NCBI GenBank assembly: GCA_030611205.1
Contig: JAUWQF010000005.1
Span: 1 to 40,841, forward strand
DNA: 40,841 nt
Source of the DNA: Methanothrix sp.
GTDB lineage: Archaea; Halobacteriota; Methanosarcinia; Methanotrichales; Methanotrichaceae
Direction: 5' to 3'
The translations under genes were made by a program, and so were the position numbers. The notes beneath the pieces are model-generated. The model did no database searches and was not told where the DNA came from. It worked only from the letters and a program-made list of their open reading frames with translations. This document shows, one piece after another, positions 33,642-40,841 of this stretch. Each line of letters begins with the position of its first letter. Position 1 is the first letter of the stretch.

Positions 33642-33902
33642 TCAAGAAGCTTGGTCAACGCAAACTGTGCCCGTTACGAGATCCTGGGTCTTGTGGAAGA
33701 ATAGATGAAGCTTGATCCTGGCGCGACTCACAATCTTGTTGAGCGTGCGATCGCCCAATTGCTCAGCGATCGCGGTATCACTGAGCCCGTTGTAGAAGAG
33801 CCTCGACATTTCAAAAAATTCAAATTGCCCATCTGGTCGCCGTCTATTCTGCGTGGTTGGTGAGGTGTAATATGGCGCTAATGTACAAATCAGTTCAATC
33901 AT
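33642..33902 (-). CDS. Small HTH-like hypothetical protein
   Basis: 86 aa. The middle reads LFYNGLSDTAIAEQLGDRTLNKIVSRARIKLHLFF, which looks like a helix-turn-helix of the sigma-4 or FixJ type (SDTAIAEQLG, then turn, then recognition helix). No family is certain. A perfect 10-bp palindrome GATACGTATC (33909-33918) lies just before its start and may be its operator. Confidence 0.4.
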   Translation of the reverse strand: MIELICTLAPYYTSPTTQNRRRPDGQFEFFEMSRLFYNGLSDTAIAEQLGDRTLNKIVSRARIKLHLFFHKTQDLVTGTVCVDQAS

Positions 33903-33957
33903 AATTAAGATACGTATCGTTGATTAGGATGGGTTTATAGAGGTGTAGCACCTTATA

Positions 33958-33986
33958 CAATATTGTTCGCTAAGAGCAATATTGTT
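33958..33986. promoter_or_regulatory. Twin CAATATTGTT sites, candidate operator
   Basis: CAATATTGTT at 33958-33967 and 33977-33986. Each core CAATATTG is palindromic and the two are 19 bases apart, close to two helical turns, just before the winged-helix gene at 34000. Autoregulation is plausible. Confidence 0.5.
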
Positions 33987-33999
33987 GGGTGATAATAAC

Positions 34000-34245
34000 A
34001 TGAAGCGGGACAAAACTCAGATCATGGCTGCCATCCTGAATACGTGTATCAATGGCGCAAATAAGACGAGGGTGGTCTACCAGGCCAACCTGAACTTCAA
34101 GACGGTTAACCCTTATCTGGATACGTTAGTCGAAAAAGGCTTCCTCGACACGAAGCAGGGTACAAGAATATTATACGAAACAACCGATAAGGGCACCGGG
34201 CTGCTGGAAACCCTCGTGAATATAGAAGAGACGCTGGGAGAATAA
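34000..34245 (+). CDS. Small winged-helix protein (HTH_45/ArnR1-like)
   Basis: 81 aa from ATG 34000. MKRDKTQIMAAILNTCINGANKTRVVYQANLNFKTVNPYLDTLVEKGFL gives helices 1-3, then the wing TKQGTRILYETTDKG and a final helix. This is the common stand-alone winged helix of archaeal regulators; no ligand domain. Twin palindromes lie upstream. Confidence 0.75.
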   Translation: MKRDKTQIMAAILNTCINGANKTRVVYQANLNFKTVNPYLDTLVEKGFLDTKQGTRILYETTDKGTGLLETLVNIEETLGE

Positions 34246-34335
34246 ACGAAGGCTCCAGATCTTTCGAAGAGACAGAAGTTGTTCACCGGCTGGGTCACAT
34301 CGGGTACGATGATGAGAACCGATGGTATGATCGAC

Positions 34336-34344
34336 AAAAAAAAA
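34336..34344 (-). terminator. T9 terminator after the tRNA genes
   Basis: A run of nine A on the + strand is T9 on the transcribed strand, 37 bases after tRNA-Asp, a standard archaeal oligo-T terminator. Confidence 0.6.
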
Positions 34345-34380
34345 TAGAGAACCACCTTTTCAGCAACAGCGTTCGTTCAA

Positions 34381-34453
34381 CGCCCGGACCGGGAGTCGAA
34401 CCCGGGTCGAAGCCTCGACAGGGCTTCATGATAGGCCTCTACACTATCCGGAC
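34381..34453 (-). tRNA. tRNA-Asp (GTC)
   Basis: 73 nt cloverleaf. The acceptor pair GTCCGGA/TCCGGGC has one G-T pair, the anticodon arm is AAGCC-CTGTCGA-GGCTT giving anticodon GTC, and the T loop is TTCGACT. No CCA is encoded. Confidence 0.95.
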
Positions 34454-34460
34454 ACGTTTT

Positions 34461-34570
34461 TGGTCCCGCCTCCCAGATTCGAACCGGGGACATCGCGGTA
34501 CCTGCGCGGAGCACCTTCCGGCGCGATACAGACTACAGCCGCGCACTCTACCAGGCTGAGTTAAGGCGGG
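34461..34570 (-). tRNA. tRNA-Tyr (GTA) with intron
   Basis: Acceptor CCCGCCT pairs with AGGCGGG; A73 and CCA are encoded (34461-34464). D arm ACTC-GAGT, anticodon stem CGCGG/CCGCG, loop CTGTAG up to the intron gives anticodon GTA. T stem CCCGG/CTGGG. Only seven bases separate it from tRNA-Asp, so they are one transcript. Confidence 0.93.
34500..34532 (-). other. tRNA-Tyr intron (33 nt) after position 37
   Basis: The 33 bases between G37 and A38 are not needed for the cloverleaf and carry a GCGC..GCGC stem for a bulge-helix-bulge junction cut by archaeal splicing endonuclease. Confidence 0.8.
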
Positions 34571-34591
34571 TCGAGCGCTGCAATGCAACTC

Positions 34592-34600
34592 TAATACTTA
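34592..34600 (-). promoter_or_regulatory. TATA box of the tRNA-Tyr/tRNA-Asp unit
   Basis: TAAGTATTA on the - strand, centred about 25 bases before tRNA-Tyr, with GAAAGATC as BRE-like upstream. Confidence 0.55.
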
Positions 34601-34709
34601 GATCTTTCGATCAAAGAAGACGGCAGCGCCGAGCAGATCGCATGAAACGGAACCGACGGCTCGAGAAGGTCATGGAGGTGTGGGGGTGGGAGGGGTGGCC
34701 TCCAGGCGA

Positions 34710-35372
34710 TCACCCCTCTATGACACTTATTCCTGCGTCCTTTATGTTGTTCAGCCGGGAGATGTTCAGGAGGAGAGGCGTCAGGCCTTCCACCTGTGCG
34801 GCCATCTTCAGCGGCCCGCCGTCCAGTGTACGGAGGTTCTTTATATCCCTCACCAGATCGGCGACTACTTCTTTTGAGGCCATGTCGTCTCCGCAGATCA
34901 CCACGTCTCCGGAAAGAGTCCGGTCGAGGTCCTGGAAGACCGTGTAGGATATTGTGTGGAAAGCCGAGACGTTCTTCACGGTGGAAGGTAAGAGGTCTTT
35001 GACCAGGACGGCGGCGCTGCCCTGGGGTGGCGGGGTATACTCGAAGTGATCCTCCACCCGGGACATGGGCACGATGAGAGAGATGACGATCTGGTCCGAG
35101 TAACTTTCTTCCAGGTCTTTGGTCACCGACTCCACGAAACGATAGGGAACTGCGAGCACTACCAGGTCGCTGGAGGCTATGGCGCTCTCGTTGTCCATGC
35201 CGGCAACCTCGGCCTTTACACCATGATCACCGAGATAGCCCATGATCTCTTCGGAGTACTTCTCGGCCTTCTCTGCCTTCCTGGAGCCGATTATGATATC
35301 GTGCTCTCGGGACCAGTGTAAGATAAAACCGCGGCCGCAATGTCCGGTGCCTCCGACTACAGCGATCTTCAT
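34710..35372 (-). CDS. npdG: F420H2:NADP oxidoreductase
   Basis: 220 aa from ATG 35372, the family's MKIAVVGGTGHCGRGF start. Rossmann NADP loop GGTGHCG, then IIIGSRKAEKAE (NADP phosphate-binding S-R), LVVLAVPYRFVESV, AFHTISYTVFQD and GGPLKMAAQVEGLTPLLLNI match Fno/NpdG. It passes hydride between F420 and NADP(H). Confidence 0.92.
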   Translation of the reverse strand: MKIAVVGGTGHCGRGFILHWSREHDIIIGSRKAEKAEKYSEEIMGYLGDHGVKAEVAGMDNESAIASSDLVVLAVPYRFVESVTKDLEESYSDQIVISLIVPMSRVEDHFEYTPPPQGSAAVLVKDLLPSTVKNVSAFHTISYTVFQDLDRTLSGDVVICGDDMASKEVVADLVRDIKNLRTLDGGPLKMAAQVEGLTPLLLNISRLNNIKDAGISVIEG

Positions 35373-35465
35373 GTGGACAGGTCGGAGTTGCATCATACTT
35401 AATTGTTCCCGGACTCGGTAATATTATACAACCAAATAATCTGACGCGACGCCGGCGTTATCGCA

Positions 35466-35807
35466 TCACGCGGCGATAAACGACGCCTGGGCGGTCGTTC
35501 GACCTCGACCTCGATCCGGCCGCAGGGAATATTTCACTCGCTCCGCCACCTTGAGCCCGGGGATGACCGCGTTCGCCATCGCTCTCGCCTGCTCCTCCGA
35601 CATCTCCATACTGGTGGCCATGCCCACCAGCTTATTGATCATCTGCTCCATGGTGATATCCGGGTCCGTGAACCCGCCGTCCCGGTAGCAAAACCGGCAG
35701 TACTCCTCGTTCCTGCTCCCGTCGGCTTCGGTCCCGAAGTCTTCCGGCTTCTCCATGGGCATCACACAGCTCTGACAGATGGGTCCTTTCGGCTCTTTCG
35801 GTTCCAT
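35466..35807 (-). CDS. Zinc-ribbon protein
   Basis: 113 aa. PICQSCVMPMEKPEDFGTEADGSRNEEYCRFCYRDGGF is the zf-ribbon_2 (putative zinc ribbon) domain, with CQSC and CRFC as zinc ligands. The following helical part (MEQMINKLVGMATSMEMSEEQARAMANA) is also common to it. AGGTGAT precedes the ATG. Role unknown. Confidence 0.8.
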   Translation of the reverse strand: MEPKEPKGPICQSCVMPMEKPEDFGTEADGSRNEEYCRFCYRDGGFTDPDITMEQMINKLVGMATSMEMSEEQARAMANAVIPGLKVAERVKYSLRPDRGRGRTTAQASFIAA

Positions 35808-35837
35808 AACATCACCTACTCTTAATTAAATAATAGT

Positions 35838-36386
35838 TCATGATATGACCTTCGCCTTGATGATCACCACGTCCTCCAGCGGCCGATCCCCAGGACCGGT
35901 CTTCACCTTGCCGATGGCGTCCATCACGTCCATGCCGTCCACCACCTCGCCGAAGACGGGATGCATCTTGTCCAGGTGGTTGTTGTCCCCCAGGCTGATG
36001 AAGAACTGGCTCCCGCCCGTATTGGGACCGGCGTTGGCCATGGATATCGTCCCACGGCTGTTCCGGTTATGGTCGGTGAACTCGTCCTTTATGGTGTACC
36101 CGGGGCCGCCTCGGCCGGTGCCCGTGGGATCACCGCCCTGGATCATGAACCCGCCGATGACCCGGTGGAAGATCACGCCGTCGTAAAAGCCCTTCTCCAC
36201 CAGCTCACGGAAATTGCCGGCGGTGATTGGCATGTCGTCATACAGCTTGATGGTGATATCTCCCACGTTTGTCTCCAGCAGCACCTTGGTATCATCCGCT
36301 CTTGAATCTTTATCCATACAACCAGCTCCAAATATCCCTAATATCATCAAGATGCCTACGAATAAGTACGGTTTGGTCCGTGTCAT
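35838..36386 (-). CDS. Cyclophilin-type peptidyl-prolyl isomerase lipoprotein
   Basis: 182 aa. Signal with lipobox GIFGAGC (C23) predicts a lipid-anchored form. Cyclophilin core: FHRVIGGFMIQGGDPTGTGRGGPG with catalytic Arg, SMANAGPNTGGSQFFISLG, and HPVFGEVVDGMDVMDAI. Folding helper outside the membrane. Confidence 0.92.
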   Translation of the reverse strand: MTRTKPYLFVGILMILGIFGAGCMDKDSRADDTKVLLETNVGDITIKLYDDMPITAGNFRELVEKGFYDGVIFHRVIGGFMIQGGDPTGTGRGGPGYTIKDEFTDHNRNSRGTISMANAGPNTGGSQFFISLGDNNHLDKMHPVFGEVVDGMDVMDAIGKVKTGPGDRPLEDVVIIKAKVIS

Positions 36387-36764
36387 CGATGGAGGTTGTT
36401 CCTGTGGCCAGAGTTAAGCCTTCCCACGAGGATAAACAACAGAATCTTAGAGGGGATGAATAGTGTCTATTCAATCTGCAACGAAGAGGGCAAGAGGGTT
36501 CAAATCACCAAACAATTTCATCACAACTATATATCTAAAGGCCGGAAAACTCGAGTCCAATTTACCCCATGAAATAGCGAAGAGCCTCTTTTTTGCAAGA
36601 AAATGTTCGCTTACGCCCACATTTACTTGTGGCACATAATATTATACATTATATACAATGTACAAAGAGCTAATATGAGAGAAGACACCACATTAGGATT
36701 GTGGACTGCCAGCATCCGGCTCATCAGGGAGAATGAAATGCCATGAGTTCTGTCAGGGGTTAAG
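36387..36764. other. AT-rich gap with TATA-like dyad
   Basis: No supported gene. TTATACATTATATAC at 36642-36656 matches the reverse complement of 7895-7909 exactly over 15 bases and continues as a TACATT/AATGTA inverted repeat. It may be a promoter or operator for the following secreted-protein gene. Confidence 0.4.
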
Positions 36765-38021
36765 ATGATAATGATGCATAGGTATCTTGCCGTTATACTC
36801 ATCCTGATTAGCCAAGGCGCCCTTTGTGAAAACTTTGTGAGCCTTGCCTACGACGATGGCGGCATGGAGGATGCTGTCAAGATGGACGGCATCAGGGGTC
36901 ATTCGGTTCTATTTACTGCGCCCTATGATAACTGGACGCTCAGCAGAGTTGCCATATACGGCAAACTGACACCAAAACCCATCTCGGATCCATTTATAAT
37001 TGAGGTTTGGGACGATGATTTAGATCAGGTCTCGAAAGTCACAGACGATGCCGTTTTGATCTTCGGCAACGAGTTCGAGTGGGTTCTGGTGGACATACCA
37101 GATGTCAATGTATCCCGGGATTTCTTTGTTTCTTTCTACGAGTTTGAAGGAATTTATACAGGCATAGATCGCGACTCGGGTTCTGGACGTTCCCTGATCA
37201 CTGCCGGAGATCCCAACAGGGTGCTGGAATGGGATATAGAACTTCCGCAGAACGAGACAAACTGGATGATCAGGGCTGTTGGGCATTCTCCCCCTCCAAA
37301 GATCGGCCTGGAGGTGTTATCAGATTCTGCAAGCCCGGACAGTCCTGCAATGATAGAGGCGAAGATCAAAGATCCCGACCACAACCTCAAAAGCGCCCTT
37401 CTTTACGTGGTGAACAACAAATCCCGAGAGGTCGTCTGGTCTGATTTTAAAGCTCTGGATGGTGGCGAAAAGGAGGTGCAGTTCTTCTGGTCTGGCACAA
37501 TGTATCAGGTATCTAACGGACGTACTTCGATAGCCCCGGTTTTTGTTACCGATAACGATGTTCCAGACTTGGGTTACGGCGCATATCTTAACATCTCTGC
37601 TCTATGTTTGCTACAGTTGGAACCAGACGCTCCGCAGATATACGCCTTTGCTTATTTTGGGGACGATGGAAGGTTTAATGCTCTGGTAGACTATCTCGGA
37701 TTTGCGCATTATATCTCGCAGGATGTTCTGAATATCGCGTCACATGACGTCGACTATATGAACTATAAAAAAGGTAATATCACGCTGGTCAAGGACAAAA
37801 GCCGTCTAATCTTTTACAAGATGGTGGTTCCTCCTGTACAGGATCCATATTTGGCATCCCACCGTCCAGTTGTGCTCTCAAAGTCGGTTCTCTTCAATTA
37901 CAGGCTCGAACTGGAAGAGGTGAGCGCGGATCCGGGCGATTATCTGGTGGTGGTCGAAGTCGAAGATCGGGCCTCCAACATCGTCATAGAAAAAGGCGAA
38001 GCAGGTGTCTACATAATCTAA
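36765..38021 (+). CDS. Secreted beta-rich hypothetical protein
   Basis: 418 aa. Signal peptide (MHRYLAVILILISQGALC), then beta-rich repeats of domain type (VSLAYDDGGMEDAVKMDG, PKIGLEVLSDSASPDSPAMI, an Ig-like second part, and EVSADPGDYLVVVEVEDRASN). Potential N-glycosylation sites occur. AGGGG about seven bases before the ATG. No enzyme motif. Probably cell-surface. Confidence 0.6.
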   Translation: MIMMHRYLAVILILISQGALCENFVSLAYDDGGMEDAVKMDGIRGHSVLFTAPYDNWTLSRVAIYGKLTPKPISDPFIIEVWDDDLDQVSKVTDDAVLIFGNEFEWVLVDIPDVNVSRDFFVSFYEFEGIYTGIDRDSGSGRSLITAGDPNRVLEWDIELPQNETNWMIRAVGHSPPPKIGLEVLSDSASPDSPAMIEAKIKDPDHNLKSALLYVVNNKSREVVWSDFKALDGGEKEVQFFWSGTMYQVSNGRTSIAPVFVTDNDVPDLGYGAYLNISALCLLQLEPDAPQIYAFAYFGDDGRFNALVDYLGFAHYISQDVLNIASHDVDYMNYKKGNITLVKDKSRLIFYKMVVPPVQDPYLASHRPVVLSKSVLFNYRLELEEVSADPGDYLVVVEVEDRASNIVIEKGEAGVYII

Positions 38022-38245
38022 CTTTGTTGCTGTATAGGGGATGTAATCGATATATCTTGGCATGAAACATTTGCATGGCATCAAGGTTCTGATGGTTATC
38101 GATATATGTTAACACTTCTGTCCCATATTGTGCAAGTTGTGTGAATCCTAATTCCTGGATCATGCGAAGTTAATTACGTTATCGAAGTGTTTATTAGTGA
38201 TTAATACGATAGATGGCAATATCGCCGATCGGAGGGATGGATATC

Positions 38246-40747
38246 GTGTCTGGCGTTCATAAACCGGTGCTGTTATTGTTTTTAGCCTGTCTGTTGCTGT
38301 TTCAGGTGGGTCATACCATAGATATATCCTTCACAGCAGGCAGATCTGGAACTTCTGTGGGCTTCAAAGACTCCTACCAGGTCGATGACAGCATCGAAGT
38401 AATAGAGACGGGATCGGCATGCTTCGGTGCTGAGGTAACCATGACCGACACCCGGTCAGTTTCCGGATCCGGCGACGCATACATGCATCAACAATTATAT
38501 GGCCGCGGTGGCGGCGCCGATTACACCGATGACAGCATCTTGCGGGTGATAAACGCAGCCAGATTACGAGACAAAAGCAACTCCATCTTAAGATCGACCT
38601 TATCTCACGTTTCAAGGAACACAACCTCGGAAGACAGCGATATTACAGAAACGATCTTGAAGAGCGTCCAGAAAGGAGATCATGCCAACGTCAGATCTTA
38701 TGCCGAGACGGGAGATCTGTACTCGGATCAGTTTCTCACAACAGGCCAGGGCGTCCAGGCTTCGCAGGTTGTGTTCATAGATGCCCAACTGGGAAATGCC
38801 TCCGGAGAGGCCGGAAACGTCAATGGAAACCTGGCCAGAGTCTGGTCGGAGATGGAGACGGGAACGCTCAGCGCAGAACAGAACACCAACGCCAATGGCG
38901 ATACTGATGCCTCTCAAGAGTCAAATATGAGCGCTGAACGGGGGTCGTCCAACGCCCTTGCGGAATCATCCTCTGGCGCCCGAGCCAACGTAACGACGGG
39001 AATGATCCACGGGACCTTGCGTTCGATCCAGGATTCTCTGGGCCGGGCCGGTCTGTCCTTTGTATTTGACGACTCAGAAGCGGTTGCCGATGGGGCTACG
39101 ACCAGCGCATCTGCAGAGAGCGCAGAAGGCGACGAGGCCGGTATAAACGTAGACGTGAAGATGGCCAAAGGAAACTTCTCCACATCGAGCACGGCAACCG
39201 GAGATGGCGATACAGCTCTTGTAGACCATAACTCCACAGCGACCAAGGCCACCCGCGGCGATACCAAATCTTATGCAAAGAGCGCCGACGGCGACCTGGC
39301 TGGCACGAACGCCTCCGCGGATATGACCGGCGGCAACTTCGTAACGGTAATGGATGCAGAAGCCGGAAGTGCGTTCGTCTCCCATTATACTCATGCCACC
39401 AACGCCACCCATGGTGATGCCAGCTCTTATGCAAAAGGCTCAGACAACGACCGTGCCGGGACGAACGTCTCTTTGGACATGACCGGCGGCAACTTTACCA
39501 CATACATGGAAGCGGCCGCCGATGCGAACGCCATCGCGTTACACGCCTTCAGTGCGGACCAGGTAACAGACGGGAAGGCCAGTTCTCATGGAGAGGGCTC
39601 CGACAAGTACGAAGCGAATGTGAGTCTATCCGTGGCGAGGTCCCATGCCGGCGTCTTCAACGCATCGATGGGGGCGGTGGCCGACGATCACAACGCCACC
39701 GCATGGTCCGTGGGCATGGACATCTCTGGTGAACAGATCACCGCCAACGCCTCATCCCGGAAGGGCGCGAACGAAGGGAGCAACATCACCACAGAGGTCA
39801 TCAATAACACCCCCAATGATGCGACCATTTCCGGCGGTATGTTGGCGATGGTAAATGAGTCGGGCACCAACGCCGACCAGTACATCAGAGCCAGGGGCAG
39901 GGTATCGAGCGACGTGCGGTCCTACAAGGACGGTGGCACCTCGAATTCAGACCTGGACTACAACAGCGTCGGAGTAGATACGCATCTCATGGCCAACACC
40001 ACCGCCGCCGGGCCAAATACCGACCGGTGGACCATCTTCTACCTGGACGACGACGTCGGCGACGAGAGCATACAGTCATCCGTAGACGAAGCCTTCGATC
40101 ATCCCCGATACTTCGACACCGTCAGAGCCTTCGAGGGCGAGTACCGCGAGAACGTCAAGATAAACAAGTCGCTCTACGTGATCGGTAACGGTTCCGAGAA
40201 GACCATCGTCGATGGTGAGAAGAGAGGCCGGGTCTTCGAGATTGGTGACACCAAGCCTTCGGCAACGGTCCTCCTCTCTTATATGAAGATCAAGAACGGA
40301 ACTGCTCCCAACACCAGCGGCGATGCCAAAGGCGGCGGAATCCGCAACTGGGCCAACCTGACGGTAGCCGGATGTAACGTCACCGGTAACATCGCCAGGG
40401 GTATCGATGCATCCGCCGACGCCGGGGCCACCGGTGGCGACGGCATGGGCGGCGGGATCTACAATGAGGGTCGGTTGACCGTGATCAACTCCAGCGTCTC
40501 TACAAACGTGGCCAGTGGAGGCGATGGTTATGGTGGCGATGTTGTGGGTGGTGTCGGCGGTGCCGGTTACGGTGGCGAAGCCTACGGCGGCGGCATCTAT
40601 AGCGAGGGCAACCTGACCTTGATAGGCAGCCAATTCATCGGAAACCTTGCCCAGGGTGGAGACGGCCATGGCGGTAACAGTAGCGCAGCCGCTGTAGGCA
40701 AAGGCGGCGACGGCTACGGTGGGAACGCATCGGGTGGAGGCATCTAA
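38246..40747 (+). CDS. Surface repeat and parallel beta-helix protein, interrupted by a stop codon
   Basis: 833 aa from GTG 38246 (GGAGGG nine bases upstream); the frame opens at ATG 38213. Signal peptide (LLLFLACLLLFQVGHT). Middle region: about three 52-54-residue repeats (SYAKSADGDLAGTNASADMTGGNF and variants; DNA period 156 bases) rich in Asn-x-Thr sites. C-terminal region from about residue 630: right-handed beta-helix repeats with SYMKIKNG, GGGIRNWANLTVAG, GGGIYNEGRL, GGGIYSEGNL. The last repeat reads GGGI then TAA where TAT (Tyr) is expected; translation in the same frame would give SEAHLIILKSKVLENKAQGG to a second TAA at 40835-40837. It is thus a truncated allele or a decayed gene end. 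Likely S-layer or sheath associated. Confidence 0.75.
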   Translation: MSGVHKPVLLLFLACLLLFQVGHTIDISFTAGRSGTSVGFKDSYQVDDSIEVIETGSACFGAEVTMTDTRSVSGSGDAYMHQQLYGRGGGADYTDDSILRVINAARLRDKSNSILRSTLSHVSRNTTSEDSDITETILKSVQKGDHANVRSYAETGDLYSDQFLTTGQGVQASQVVFIDAQLGNASGEAGNVNGNLARVWSEMETGTLSAEQNTNANGDTDASQESNMSAERGSSNALAESSSGARANVTTGMIHGTLRSIQDSLGRAGLSFVFDDSEAVADGATTSASAESAEGDEAGINVDVKMAKGNFSTSSTATGDGDTALVDHNSTATKATRGDTKSYAKSADGDLAGTNASADMTGGNFVTVMDAEAGSAFVSHYTHATNATHGDASSYAKGSDNDRAGTNVSLDMTGGNFTTYMEAAADANAIALHAFSADQVTDGKASSHGEGSDKYEANVSLSVARSHAGVFNASMGAVADDHNATAWSVGMDISGEQITANASSRKGANEGSNITTEVINNTPNDATISGGMLAMVNESGTNADQYIRARGRVSSDVRSYKDGGTSNSDLDYNSVGVDTHLMANTTAAGPNTDRWTIFYLDDDVGDESIQSSVDEAFDHPRYFDTVRAFEGEYRENVKINKSLYVIGNGSEKTIVDGEKRGRVFEIGDTKPSATVLLSYMKIKNGTAPNTSGDAKGGGIRNWANLTVAGCNVTGNIARGIDASADAGATGGDGMGGGIYNEGRLTVINSSVSTNVASGGDGYGGDVVGGVGGAGYGGEAYGGGIYSEGNLTLIGSQFIGNLAQGGDGHGGNSSAAAVGKGGDGYGGNASGGGI

Positions 40748-40841
40748 AGCGAAGCCCACCTGATCATCTTAAAAAGCAAAGTGCTAGAAAACAAAGCCCA
40801 GGGAGGCAAAGGGAGAGGCGGACGCGGTAACGCCTAACTCG

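Overview
The window looks like a chromosomal segment of a methanogenic euryarchaeon, most likely a Methanothrix (Methanosaeta)-type organism. Visible support: an archaeal histone, TFS, PCNA and PriL in one cluster, the archaeal GatE subunit, a membrane LonB protease, a Cdc48/VAT ATPase, RlmE with a TRAM domain, an F420H2:NADP oxidoreductase, a FilR1-type regulator, an intron-containing tRNA-Tyr and an archaeal RNase P RNA. The genus is inference; the domain and the methanogen-like lifestyle are well supported. Layout: (1) 1-0.8 kb is AT-rich and holds two gene remnants. (2) 0.8-10.4 kb is a thiol-redox and sulfur-handling cluster. It has an exported thioredoxin-fold protein and a TlpA-DsbD fusion (+ strand); then, on the - strand, an ArsP-type permease, a small thioredoxin, a DGC zinc protein and a cysteine-less double rhodanese, plus a secreted DNRLRE protein and a thioredoxin-CcdA fusion; then, again on the + strand, an ArsR repressor, an HTH/Fe-S protein and a DsrEFH-like sulfur relay. 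(3) The - strand block at 2.9-7.95 kb is flanked by inverted copies of a palindromic ~30-bp element and may be an invertible or inverted segment. (4) 10.4-11.3 kb is a mosaic of short repeats. (5) 11.3-15.5 kb holds a DUF99 gene, rnpB (- strand), rlmE, a phosphohexomutase and an AglJ-like glycosyltransferase. (6) 15.5-22.4 kb is a - strand protein-quality-control operon: HTH regulator, Cdc48/VAT, LonB, TldD and a hexapeptide acyltransferase. (7) 22.4-24.5 kb is AT-rich, with a frameshifted Ntn-hydrolase-like gene. (8) 24.5-30.6 kb is an information-processing core: PriL, PCNA, TFS, an ACT protein, a glutaredoxin, a Cys-rich protein, histone and GatE. (9) 30.6-34.3 kb is an AT-rich accessory stretch with a UbiA prenyltransferase, a FilR1-like regulator and small HTH proteins, ending at the tRNA-Tyr/tRNA-Asp pair. 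(10) 34.7-36.4 kb carries NpdG, a zinc-ribbon protein and a cyclophilin lipoprotein. (11) 36.8-40.8 kb encodes two surface proteins, the last a repeat and beta-helix protein broken by a stop codon in a repeat. How the genes may work together: the 0.8-10.4 kb cluster has the parts of a regulated sulfur or thiol relay. The DsbD/CcdA-like proteins would carry electrons across the membrane to exported CxxC domains. The cytoplasmic thioredoxin, DGC, rhodanese-fold and DsrEFH proteins would handle sulfur or a thiophilic metal. An ArsR repressor and a putative Fe-S switch would sense the state. This is inference from gene content, not shown function.
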